From NCBI RefSeq assembly GCF_900113905.1, contig NZ_FORC01000002.1, forward strand, positions 1-64,000: a DNA stretch of 64,000 bases, read 5' to 3'. The stretch is from Phytopseudomonas argentinensis (GTDB lineage Bacteria > Pseudomonadota > Gammaproteobacteria > Pseudomonadales > Pseudomonadaceae). Numbering within the stretch: the stretch's first letter is position 1; every line of letters starts with the position of its first letter. The position numbers and the translations under genes were made by a program. Below the pieces are notes generated by a model. The model ran no database searches. It was not told the origin of the DNA and was given only the letters and a program-made list of their open reading frames with translations. Shown in pieces: positions 1 through 8,032 of this stretch.

Positions 1-47
1 TGAGGCGTTGAGCTAACCAGTACTAATTGCCCGTGAGGCTTGACCAT
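1..47 (+). rRNA. 23S rRNA, 3' end only
   Basis: The first 47 bases match the well-known 3' end of gammaproteobacterial 23S rRNA, ending in the GGCTTGACCAT motif that pairs with the 5' end. The rest of the gene lies before the window. It is followed on the same strand by 5S rRNA after a spacer of about 135 bases, so this is the end of an rrn operon. The exact last base is taken from memory of Pseudomonas 23S. Confidence 0.9.
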
Positions 48-182
48 ATAACACCCAAACAATTTGGCTGTTAGACGGTTGAAGTCGACAGTAATGCCGA
101 AAATTTGCGAGAACACGTAATACCAACTGACATCACATACCCAATTCGCTGCAGCGGCTAAACCCCGAAGCAGCAACCAGTT

Positions 183-302
183 TGCTTGACGACCATAGAG
201 CGTTGGAACCACCTGATCCCATCCCGAACTCAGTAGTGAAACGATGCATCGCCGATGGTAGTGTGGAGTTTCTCCATGTGAGAGTAGGTCATCGTCAAGC
301 TT
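183..302 (+). rRNA. rrf: 5S rRNA
   Basis: A complete 120-base 5S rRNA of the Pseudomonas type. The 5' TGCTTGAC and 3' GTCAAGCT arms form helix I, and the internal CCGAACTCAG and GATGGTAGTGTGG segments are the conserved loop C and loop E regions. It is the last gene of the rrn operon and is followed at once by a strong hairpin terminator. An open reading frame that can be drawn across it is not a gene. Confidence 0.96.
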
Positions 303-309
303 CTACTAG

Positions 310-346
310 AAACCCCAGATCTCGACAGAGGTCTGGGGTTTCGTCT
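310..346 (+). terminator. rrn operon terminator
   Basis: AAACCCCAGA and TCTGGGGTTT form a near-perfect stem around a short loop just after 5S rRNA, followed by a T-rich stretch. This is the expected intrinsic terminator of the rrn operon. Confidence 0.9.
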
Positions 347-562
347 TTATGGGCCGGGAAAAAGAACGGAGCCGAGAGCGATCAGGCTATCGCTTGTTCA
401 ACCTTGATGCTCAAAGTAAGCCGCAATTACCTAAGCCGCCGCACAACCCCGTTGGGGCCGACGTAACGCTGGGGTAATGTTTGTCGCGCAGATAATCGGT
501 ATAACGGTGCGTTGCTTGCAGGGTCTCATTTAGAATGGTCGATATTTTCGAGAACTCCATCC

Positions 563-1222
563 ATGCCCGAGTCGGCCGCTCAACAGTCGTTAGCTGATGT
601 TCCTCTGACGGAGCTGGTCGCCTGCCATGAGTGCGATCTGCTGATGCGCCGGCCGGTGATTGCCGATGGTGAGCGCGTCGAGTGCCCCCGCTGTGGCTAT
701 GAGCTGTATAACCACCGCCCCCAGGTGATACGCCGCAGCCTTGCACTGGTGCTGGCTGCGCTGTTTCTCTATATCCCCGCAAACTTCCAGCCGATCATGC
801 AGATGACCATGCTTGGGCAGACGTCCCATGACACGGTATGGAGCGGGGTTCTGGGGCTGTACGACAGCGGCATGCAGAGCATTGCCGTGGTGGTGTTCCT
901 GTGCAGCATGGCGGTTCCGCTGCTCAAGCTGCTCTGCCAGCTATTGGTGCTGTTGAGCATCTGTCTCAAGGTAGGGCGCGGCTATGGGCTGCTGCTGTAC
1001 CGCATTTATCACCATATGCGCGAATGGGGCATGCTCGAGGTCTACCTGATCGGCATTCTGGTCTCCATCGTCAAGCTGGCGGATATTGCCGAGCTGTCCA
1101 TCGGCTTTGGGCTGTTCTGCTTTATTGCGCTATTGCTGGTACAGGTCTGGCTGGAGGTGACCATGTCGCCTCACCAGATCTGGGAAGCGCTGGCTGGGGA
1201 GGATGTCCGTGCGCGCCATTGA
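563..1222 (+). CDS. PqiA/LetA-type membrane protein, first half
   Basis: A 219-residue inner-membrane protein of the PqiA domain family. A zinc-ribbon-like pair of CxxC motifs (C21/C24 and C41/C44) precedes about four hydrophobic segments, with the family-typical LYIPANFQPIM stretch at the start of the first. In Escherichia coli PqiA and LetA (YebS), two such domains are fused in one protein of about 420 residues. Here each domain has its own gene, and the next gene encodes the second. These proteins work with MCE-domain proteins in lipid movement between the membranes. The ATG at 563 was chosen because it follows the last upstream non-coding stretch and puts the CxxC motif near the N-terminus. 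The gene overlaps its neighbour by 20 bases. Confidence 0.9.
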   Translation: MPESAAQQSLADVPLTELVACHECDLLMRRPVIADGERVECPRCGYELYNHRPQVIRRSLALVLAALFLYIPANFQPIMQMTMLGQTSHDTVWSGVLGLYDSGMQSIAVVVFLCSMAVPLLKLLCQLLVLLSICLKVGRGYGLLLYRIYHHMREWGMLEVYLIGILVSIVKLADIAELSIGFGLFCFIALLLVQVWLEVTMSPHQIWEALAGEDVRARH

Positions 1223-1832
1223 TGCCGGGCTGATCATCTGCCATGAATGTCACCAGCTCAACCGCCACCAGCCCGAGTTGAAACGACAGTTCTGTACGCG
1301 TTGTGGTGGGCGCATCCATGAGCGCCGACCCAACAGCCTGGTGCGCACCTGGGCCCTGCTGATCACCGCGGCGATCCTCTATATCCCCGCGAACGTGCTG
1401 CCGATAATGACGGTCAACTCCTTCGGCAAGGGGGCGCCGGACACCATCATGTCCGGCGTCATCACCCTGGTCGAAAACGGCATGGCGCCGATCGCCATCG
1501 TGGTGTTCGTGGCCAGCATCCTGGTGCCGACCTTCAAGCTGGTCGGCATTGGTCTGTTGCTGTACTCGGTACAGCGACACCAGCCGATGTCGGCCCGGCA
1601 ACGCATCTTGATGTATCGCTTCATCGAATGGATAGGACGCTGGTCCATGCTGGATATCTTCGTCATCGCCATTCTCGTGGCGGTGGTGCGGTTCGGCAGC
1701 CTGGCCAGCGTCGAACCGGGTGTGGGAGCGGTGGCATTCGCCAGCGTGGTGATCCTGACCATGCTGGCAGCACTGACCTTCGACCCACGGTTGATTTGGG
1801 ATAACACGGAATCGGATGACGACCATGAATGA
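1203..1832 (+). CDS. PqiA/LetA-type membrane protein, second half
   Basis: A 209-residue paralogue of the preceding protein with the same architecture: CxxC motifs at C13/C16 and C31/C34, then about four membrane segments beginning with LYIPANVLPIM. Its start lies inside the end of the first PqiA gene and its end overlaps the MCE gene by 17 bases, so the three genes are almost certainly translationally coupled. The pair together corresponds to one E. coli PqiA/LetA polypeptide. Its proposed role is the inner-membrane partner that hands lipid to, or takes it from, the periplasmic MCE tunnel. The name paraquat-inducible is historical; nothing in the sequence points to paraquat. Confidence 0.9.
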   Translation: MSVRAIDAGLIICHECHQLNRHQPELKRQFCTRCGGRIHERRPNSLVRTWALLITAAILYIPANVLPIMTVNSFGKGAPDTIMSGVITLVENGMAPIAIVVFVASILVPTFKLVGIGLLLYSVQRHQPMSARQRILMYRFIEWIGRWSMLDIFVIAILVAVVRFGSLASVEPGVGAVAFASVVILTMLAALTFDPRLIWDNTESDDDHE

Positions 1833-4122
1833 TCTGCCCACCGCCAGGACGCGTCCGGCTTCCAACTGGTCTGCCATCTGGGTATTGCCGCTGATCGCAC
1901 TGCTGATCGGCGGCTGGCTCGCCTGGCGTGCCTACAGCGAAGCCGGTATCGAGATCCAGGTGGTGTTTGCCAGCGGCGAAGGTATCGAGGCCGGCAAGAC
2001 CGAAGTGGTCTACAAGGGCATGTCGATCGGCAAAGTGAGCAGCCTGACCCTGGACAAGAGCGACAAGCAGCGTGGGGTCATCGCCACGCTGGAGATGAAC
2101 AAGGATATCGAGCCGCAGCTGCGTACCGGCACCCGCTTCTGGCTGGTAAAACCGAGCGTCAGCCTGGCCGGTATCACCGGGCTGGAGACGCTGGTATCGG
2201 GTAACTATATCGCCTTCAGCCCGGGCACCGGTGAGCCGGCCTATGACTTCCAGGCCCTGGCTCAGGCGCCGCCGCTGTCCGATGAGCAGCCGGGATTGCA
2301 CCTGACCCTGAAGGCCGAGCGACTGGGGTCGCTGAATCGCGACAGCCCGGTGTTCTTCAAGCAGATCCAGGTTGGCCGGGTGAAGGACTACGAACTCGCT
2401 GCGGATCAGGCGTCGGTGGAAGTGAAGGTGTTCATCGAGCCTGCCTATGCCCATCTGGTGCGCAAGCACACGCGATTCTGGAACGCCAGTGGGATCAGCG
2501 TCGACGCCAACTTCTCGGGGGTCAAGTTCCGTAGCGAGTCGCTGGCCAGCATCGTGGCCGGCGGTATCGCCTTTGCCACACCGGAGCATCGCAAGGACAG
2601 CCCGCCTACCGACCCCAGCAAACCCTTCCGCCTCTACGAGGACTTCGATGCTGCCCAGGCCGGTATCAAGGCGGTGGTCAAGCTGACAGATTTCGAAGGG
2701 CTGCAGGCTGGCCGTACGCCGGTCATGTACAAGGGTATTCAGGCCGGTTTGCTGAAGACCCTCAAGGTCGACCCGGATCTGAAAAGCGCCACCGCCGAAC
2801 TGGCCATGGACCCGCTGGCCGAGGACTACCTGGTCGAGGGCAGCCAGTTCTGGGTGGTCAAGCCGTCGATCTCCCTGGCCGGCATCACCGGGCTGGAGGC
2901 GTTGGTCAAGGGTAACTACATCGCCATTCGCCCGGGCGAGCTGGGCGGGCCACCACGCCGTGATTTCGTCGCCCGCACCAAGGCGCCACCGCTGGATCTC
3001 GGCGCCGAGGGCCTGCACCTGGTGCTGTTCAGCGACACCCTCGGCTCGGTGGACGTTGGCAGCCCGATTCTCTACCGGCAGATGAAGGTCGGTTCGGTAC
3101 AGAGCTTCCAGCTCGCGCGCGACAACAAGCAGGTGGTGCTCGGCGTGCACATCGAGCCCGAGTACGCCACTCTGGTGAACCGCACCACGCGCTTCTGGAA
3201 TGTCAGCGGCATCACCCTCAAGGGCGGCCTGTCCGGCATCGAGGTCAAGAGCGAGTCGCTGCAGACCCTGATGTCGGGCGGCATCGCCTTCGAGACCGAT
3301 GACCTCAAGGCGCCTGCCGAGGCAAAGCGCGTGCAACGCTTCAACCTCTACGCCGATCGTGAGGCATCGTTGCAGCGCGGCGACACCTTGAGTATCCGGG
3401 TCGAGCGCGGCGATGGTCTCTCGCCAGGTACCGAGATTCGCTACAAGGGGCTGCAGGTCGGCAAGATCGAGCGTGTCGAGCTGACCGGTGACCTGCAGGC
3501 GGTGATGCTGCATGGGCGCATCACCACCGCGGCGCAACAGGTGCTGCGCCCCGGTTCGCGCTTCTGGGTGGTCAAGCCCGAGATCAGCCTGGCCGGCGCT
3601 GCCAACCTGGATACCCTGATTGGCGGGCAGTACATCGAAGTGCAGCCGTCCAGTCAGGGCAGCGGTCGACAGACCGATTTCGTGGCGCTCAAGCAGGCGC
3701 CCGAGCAGGTGGTCGAAGAGCCAGGCTTGCGCCTGGTGCTCAGTGCTCCGCGTCGCGGCTCGTTGAAGGCTGGTTCACCCGTGACCTATCGAGAAGTGCA
3801 GGTCGGCAAGGTCACTCAGTATGAGCTGGGCGCCACGGCTGACCGGGTGCTGATCCATATCCTTATCGAGCCGCGCTATTCCAGCCTGGTGCATACCGGT
3901 AGCCGCTTCTGGAGCAGCTCCGGGTTCGGCGTCGACTTCGGCTTGTTCAAAGGCCTTCAGGTGCGTACCGAGTCGGTGGAGACACTGGTCGCCGGTGGCG
4001 TGGCCTTCGCGACACCAGAGCCGACCGGCAATGCAGCGGTCCCGGGGCAGACCTTTGCGCTGTTCGACGAGGCGCAGCCGGAGTGGTTGCAGTGGGCGCC
4101 GAAAATCAACTTACCCAAGTGA
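1816..4122 (+). CDS. Multi-MCE-domain lipid transport protein (PqiB/LetB type)
   Basis: A 768-residue protein with one N-terminal membrane anchor (about residues 15-35) and a periplasmic part made of MCE (MlaD) modules. I count six, each starting with a variant of GxxLxxGxxVxYKGxxVG: three end in the form V(K/R)PxISLAGITGLExLxxGxYI, alternating with three that end in TRFWNxSG...ESxxxLxxGGIAF. E. coli PqiB has three such modules and LetB (YebT) seven, so this is an intermediate member. Family knowledge says stacked MCE rings form a tunnel across the periplasm for lipids. The two PqiA-type genes lie directly upstream and overlap. No PqiC-type lipoprotein gene follows. Two ATGs lie close together at 1816 and 1825. 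Confidence 0.92.
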   Translation: MTTMNDLPTARTRPASNWSAIWVLPLIALLIGGWLAWRAYSEAGIEIQVVFASGEGIEAGKTEVVYKGMSIGKVSSLTLDKSDKQRGVIATLEMNKDIEPQLRTGTRFWLVKPSVSLAGITGLETLVSGNYIAFSPGTGEPAYDFQALAQAPPLSDEQPGLHLTLKAERLGSLNRDSPVFFKQIQVGRVKDYELAADQASVEVKVFIEPAYAHLVRKHTRFWNASGISVDANFSGVKFRSESLASIVAGGIAFATPEHRKDSPPTDPSKPFRLYEDFDAAQAGIKAVVKLTDFEGLQAGRTPVMYKGIQAGLLKTLKVDPDLKSATAELAMDPLAEDYLVEGSQFWVVKPSISLAGITGLEALVKGNYIAIRPGELGGPPRRDFVARTKAPPLDLGAEGLHLVLFSDTLGSVDVGSPILYRQMKVGSVQSFQLARDNKQVVLGVHIEPEYATLVNRTTRFWNVSGITLKGGLSGIEVKSESLQTLMSGGIAFETDDLKAPAEAKRVQRFNLYADREASLQRGDTLSIRVERGDGLSPGTEIRYKGLQVGKIERVELTGDLQAVMLHGRITTAAQQVLRPGSRFWVVKPEISLAGAANLDTLIGGQYIEVQPSSQGSGRQTDFVALKQAPEQVVEEPGLRLVLSAPRRGSLKAGSPVTYREVQVGKVTQYELGATADRVLIHILIEPRYSSLVHTGSRFWSSSGFGVDFGLFKGLQVRTESVETLVAGGVAFATPEPTGNAAVPGQTFALFDEAQPEWLQWAPKINLPK

Positions 4123-4164
4123 GTGAAGGCAGCTGCGCGTCGGCCCTGCGGCATTAAAAACAGG

Positions 4165-4324
4165 TTCGGGCAGCCGCTTGCGGCTAACGCGCTTTAGCGC
4201 GGCCCGAAGGGTGAGCGAAGCGAGTCATGCTCATGTACAAAAGTACAGACGCCCGCGACCCCGGCCGCTTCCTCGCCTGTTTTTGTGGGGCCGCCTGGGC
4301 CTTGCAGGACTCTAGCTCGCGAGC
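4165..4324. other. Hairpin-rich intergenic element with a three-way-junction fold
   Basis: Between the MCE gene and mksB lies a stretch dense in perfect inverted repeats. Bases 4165-4171 (TTCGGGC) pair with 4202-4208 (GCCCGAA) and enclose two perfect hairpins, AGCCGC-TT-GCGGCT (4172-4185) and CGCGCT-TT-AGCGCG (4188-4201), separated by AA. Further hairpins follow: TGTAC-AAAA-GTACA (4234-4247) and the palindrome GCTCGCGAGC (4315-4324). No reading frame looks coding. It could be a mobile palindromic element or a structured RNA; I do not recognise a named family. Confidence 0.6.
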
Positions 4325-4343
4325 CTTCAATTAGTGTGAGAAG

Positions 4344-4372
4344 AAAAGGCCCGCGTATTCCGCGGGCCTTTT
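4344..4372. terminator. Bidirectional terminator between MCE operon and mksB
   Basis: AAAAGGCCCGCG and CGCGGGCCTTTT form a perfect 12-bp stem with a short loop, with A and T runs at both ends, so it can stop transcription from both convergent units. Confidence 0.88.
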
Positions 4373-4389
4373 GCGTTACAGGGCGAGGA

Positions 4390-7224
4390 TTACGCCAGTT
4401 CGGCCGCATCCTGTTCACTGCTGGCAGCTGTTGCAGCCTGCTCGCGGCGTTTGATGTACTTCCAGTCCGCTTCGTCGATGTAGATGCCGTTCGGGCCGCT
4501 GCCACCTTCCAGGTCGATGGCCACGGTGGCCGACACCTGGGGTTTTACCGAGGCCAGAATCGGCACGAAGCCGAGCTGCAGGCTGGTTTCGATCAGCGCC
4601 TGCTGGTTGCGCTCGTCGATGTCCGCTGCCTCGTCGAGGTAGTAGGGCAGACGCACCCGGCCGGCCTGGTCGCGATCCATCAGATGCAACAGCAGGTACA
4701 TATTGGTCAGTGCCTTGATGGTCATGGTGGTGCCGTTGGAGGCTGCGCCATCGATGTCGGTGTGGATCACCGGCTGGCCATGCACCTTGGTGATCTCGAA
4801 GGCCAGTTCGAACAGGTCCTTGAGACCGAGCTGGTTGCCGTTGGCGGCGACGAGGCGTGCCAGGTACTCCTTGGCCTCCTCGTTCTTGACGTCCTGCTCG
4901 CTGCTCTGCTGCAGGTCGAACACCGACAGGGTTTCGCCTTCTTCGTACTGGCCGGCGCTGTGGATGATCTGGTCGATATGGCGCAGGGCATCCTTGTTCG
5001 GTGCCAGCACGATGCGGAAGCTTTGCAGGTTGGAGACCTGACGCTTGTTGATCTCGCGGTTGAACAGCGCCAGCTGGTGCTCGAGGTTGTCGTAGTCGCT
5101 GCGGATATTGCGCAGGGTACGGGCAATGTCGGTCACTGCCGCACGTCTGGCCTTCGCTAGCGTGAGGGCTTCGTCCTGGCGGTGAGCATAGGCGTTGACC
5201 AGCAGTTGCAGGCGGCGCTCCATGTCGTCTTCGCTGTCGAACTTGGCGACACCCTTGAGCCGCACCTGGGCGTACAGCGCCTCGATCTGCCCGTCGATGC
5301 GCTGCAGCGCCTGCCAGGTGTCCTGGTAGTCGTTGAGCAGCGGCAGCAGGTTGTCCAGGGAGTCGTCCACCGGCTCCATGTACGGCGTGCCGAACGGCAG
5401 GTCGGCGGGCAGCAGTTGGCGACGACGCAGGGCGTCTTCCAGGGTGCGCTCCTTGGATTCCAGGTCACCGATCTGCCGGCTGATCAGCTGCAGCTTGGCG
5501 GAGATCTGCTGCACGCGCTCGGTGAACGCATCGCTGGCGCGCTTGAGTTCGTCCTGAGCGGCTTCCAGCTGGGCGAGTTTCTCCAGCTTTTGCGGCTCCT
5601 CGGCGGCCAGGGTCTGGCTCTTGCGGAAGTCTTCCAGGGCCTTCTGGGCATCCAGTACCGCCTGATAAAGCTGCTCGGCCTGGGCCTTGCTGGCGGCGCG
5701 GTCGGCGGCGACCGATTGCTGGGTCTTGAGCTGCTTGAGCTCGCGGTCGAGACGATCCTTCTGGTCGCGCAGGGCGGCGCGGTCGGCCAGGGCTTGCAGG
5801 GCCGGCGGCTCGATGTGGGACAGGTCGATGTCCAGGCCGGGCACCTGGAAGCGCTCGCCCTTGAAGCCGTCGAGTATGGCTTCCAGGGATTTCACCCACA
5901 GGTCGCCCTCGTCGAGCTGGATGCCTTTCTCACCTAGCGGCAGGCTGAACAGCTGGCCGTTGAACAGTCGCATCAGGCGATCGACGTCGGCCTGGGAGAA
6001 CTCTTCGCGCAGGCGCGAGTAGCTGTTGTTGTCGGCGTGGTCGAGCTGCTGCTTGACCGACTTGAGGCGTTTTTCCAGGTCGCGCAGGCGTTCGTCCAGG
6101 TCTTCGCTGGAGAACTGACGGGACTGCGCCAGGGCGCCGGCCAGTTCGTCGTGGGCATCCTTGGCAGCCAGCAGCTGGGCTTCCAGAACCTTGACGTCAT
6201 CGATCAGGGCAAAGCGGTTCTTCAGTACCGCCAGCTCGCCGAGCCAGCGCTGGATCTCGCTGATCTCGCGCTCCATGCGCATCAGTTCCTGGGTGCCGCC
6301 GCGCTGATCGTTCTGCAGGCTGTCCTGCTCGCCGCGGTAGTGTTCGGCCTGGATCACCAGTTCTTCCTTGCGGGCATCGGCGTAGTCGTGCCAGGTGCCC
6401 AGCAGGTTGTCGAGCAGTGGCGACAGGCGATGCAGCTTGCCGCGCAGCTGTTCGCGCTGGGTGACGCCGGATGCCAGGGCTTCGATCAAGGGGCCGGCAG
6501 TGACCAGCGCCTGGTAGTCCTGCTCCATGCGGCGCACGTCGCGGAAGGCTTCCTCGGTGGCGGCGATGTAATCGACGCTGCCCGAGCGCAGGCTGTGCTC
6601 GAAGGCATCGAGGAACAACTGCTTGAGCTTCGCCGCGGTGATCTCGCGCATGTGCAGGAGGTTGATGAACAGGGCGCGGAAGGTCTTCAGGCTCTGTTCG
6701 CTGGTCGAGCGCAGCGGTATCAGGGTCAGGTCCAGCGGGATGCTGGTGTGGCCGCCGACCAGCAGGCGACGCAGTTCGTCAGGCTTGAGCTCGTAGGCAG
6801 TGATGCCGGCCTGGCCGAGGTTCTTGAACAGTTCGCGCTGACGCAGGCAGGTACCGTTTTGCTGGTAGTGGTCCAGGTCCAGCTCGCCTTGGTAGGCGAA
6901 GAACTGGTGACCGAAGCCACCGCCCGGGCCACGACCGGCCACGCCGATCACGTGGGGGCCGTGGGGCAGGGCGACTTCGACGAGGATGTAGCTGGTGTCG
7001 GTGGCGAAGTAGAACTTGCGCGACTGCTCCAGGCTGTACTTGCCGAAGCTCATGTCCGACATGCGTGCCAGGATCGGGAACTGCAGGGCGTTAATCGACG
7101 CCGATTTGCCGAGGTTGTTGGCGCCATACACCGACAGCGGGTTTTCCAGGGGGAACAGGCCGAGGCTGTAGCCGGCGGTATTGAGCAGGGCGAAGCGGCG
7201 GATGCCGTAGCGTTCCTGGGTCAT
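4390..7224 (-). CDS. mksB: Condensin subunit MksB (SMC-like ATPase)
   Basis: A 944-residue SMC-like ATPase of the MksBEF condensin. The Walker A motif GANNLGKS is at residues 34-41. A long coiled-coil region rich in E, Q, L and R fills the middle, with a hinge-like break. The Walker B segment YYLDEAAD is near residue 861. MksBEF takes part in chromosome organisation and segregation in pseudomonads. It is the last gene of the mksF-mksE-mksB operon and overlaps mksE by 4 bases (ATGA). The order and sizes match P. aeruginosa mksFEB. No fourth gene encoding the TOPRIM nuclease MksG/JetD, which marks plasmid-defence (Wadjet) versions, is present here. Confidence 0.93.
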   Translation of the reverse strand: MTQERYGIRRFALLNTAGYSLGLFPLENPLSVYGANNLGKSASINALQFPILARMSDMSFGKYSLEQSRKFYFATDTSYILVEVALPHGPHVIGVAGRGPGGGFGHQFFAYQGELDLDHYQQNGTCLRQRELFKNLGQAGITAYELKPDELRRLLVGGHTSIPLDLTLIPLRSTSEQSLKTFRALFINLLHMREITAAKLKQLFLDAFEHSLRSGSVDYIAATEEAFRDVRRMEQDYQALVTAGPLIEALASGVTQREQLRGKLHRLSPLLDNLLGTWHDYADARKEELVIQAEHYRGEQDSLQNDQRGGTQELMRMEREISEIQRWLGELAVLKNRFALIDDVKVLEAQLLAAKDAHDELAGALAQSRQFSSEDLDERLRDLEKRLKSVKQQLDHADNNSYSRLREEFSQADVDRLMRLFNGQLFSLPLGEKGIQLDEGDLWVKSLEAILDGFKGERFQVPGLDIDLSHIEPPALQALADRAALRDQKDRLDRELKQLKTQQSVAADRAASKAQAEQLYQAVLDAQKALEDFRKSQTLAAEEPQKLEKLAQLEAAQDELKRASDAFTERVQQISAKLQLISRQIGDLESKERTLEDALRRRQLLPADLPFGTPYMEPVDDSLDNLLPLLNDYQDTWQALQRIDGQIEALYAQVRLKGVAKFDSEDDMERRLQLLVNAYAHRQDEALTLAKARRAAVTDIARTLRNIRSDYDNLEHQLALFNREINKRQVSNLQSFRIVLAPNKDALRHIDQIIHSAGQYEEGETLSVFDLQQSSEQDVKNEEAKEYLARLVAANGNQLGLKDLFELAFEITKVHGQPVIHTDIDGAASNGTTMTIKALTNMYLLLHLMDRDQAGRVRLPYYLDEAADIDERNQQALIETSLQLGFVPILASVKPQVSATVAIDLEGGSGPNGIYIDEADWKYIKRREQAATAASSEQDAAELA

Positions 7225-7913
7225 GCGTCTTGCTCCTGTGCGGCGCGCTCTTCGGCCATGGCGCGGGCCATGGCCTCTTCTTCGGATTCTTCGGCGTCAT
7301 CGAGGCTGATGATCGGGTCGCCACTGTCGTCGTCGATCAGCACCGGGGCCGGCAGCGGCAGGTCGGTGCTGTGCAGGCTGGCGGCCAGGTCGCGGTCGTG
7401 CTGCACCGACAGGCAGACGTCGAGGAAGCGGTGCATAGGCGGCAGGAAGCGGTACACGCCGTTGCTGTCCTCGGCGAAACCAAGCTGCGTGAGGCGGCGG
7501 ATGACCTTGTCTTCGAGTTCTTCGTGGGTGGTGACTTCGGCCTGGAGGAACAGGTCGCGGTATTTCTCCAGCAGCGCTGGCAGCTCGTCGCGGCCGATGG
7601 TGCCGCCATCGAGTACGGAGAGCGGGTCACGGCCCTGGTCGGCCAGGTGCTCGACCAGAATGAAGGTGAACAGCGCCAGGCGCTGGGCGGTCTTGTTGAC
7701 CTGGGGCGCGGCCTGCTCCGGCACGAAATAGTAGAAGCCGCGCGGATCGCAGACCAGCTCGAAGCCCAGGGCGCGGAACAGGGCGCGATACTGATCCTGC
7801 ATGCTGGACAGCTGGGCGTAGCACTCCGGCTCGCTGCGCGAGATGTGGTAGCCCTTGAACAGGTCGCGGAACGCGGCCGCTAGCTGGGTCATTTCTTTCA
7901 AATCAATGTTCAT
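7221..7913 (-). CDS. mksE: Condensin subunit MksE
   Basis: A 230-residue protein matching MksE, the small winged-helix (KITE-like) partner that bridges the MksF kleisin and MksB. The N-terminus begins MNIDLKEMTQLAAAFRDLFK and the C-terminus is acidic and E/A-rich. It lies between mksF and mksB and its stop overlaps the mksB start. The 119-base gap to mksF is unusual for this operon because it holds a palindromic repeat. The call rests on position, size and general resemblance rather than a catalytic motif. Confidence 0.88.
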   Translation of the reverse strand: MNIDLKEMTQLAAAFRDLFKGYHISRSEPECYAQLSSMQDQYRALFRALGFELVCDPRGFYYFVPEQAAPQVNKTAQRLALFTFILVEHLADQGRDPLSVLDGGTIGRDELPALLEKYRDLFLQAEVTTHEELEDKVIRRLTQLGFAEDSNGVYRFLPPMHRFLDVCLSVQHDRDLAASLHSTDLPLPAPVLIDDDSGDPIISLDDAEESEEEAMARAMAEERAAQEQDA

Positions 7914-7934
7914 GCGTCATGCTCACGGGCAGTC

Positions 7935-8025
7935 GTAGGGTGGACGACGCTTTATCCGTCCACCGCATGGCAATCAATAAGTTGGACAAAAGACGGCGTT
8001 GGCTGCGCGCCCCGGTCCACCCTAC
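7935..8025. repeat. REP/REPIN-like palindromic element inside the mks operon
   Basis: GTAGGGTGGA at 7935-7944 is matched by its reverse complement TCCACCCTAC at 8016-8025, with a further TCCGTCCACCGC stretch between. This is the GTAGGGTGGA...CC family of extragenic palindromes common in several Pseudomonas genomes. It sits between mksF and mksE on their shared transcript and may affect RNA stability or the relative amounts of the two subunits. Confidence 0.75.
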
Positions 8026-8032
8026 GTAAAAA

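Noticed and set aside
182-466. 94-codon open frame across 5S rRNA and the terminator
   Set aside because: It is contained in the rRNA gene and terminator, which explain the sequence fully.
6037-7731. 564-codon open frame opposite mksB and mksE
   Set aside because: GC-rich genes give long shadow frames on the other strand; the minus-strand condensin genes carry the motifs.
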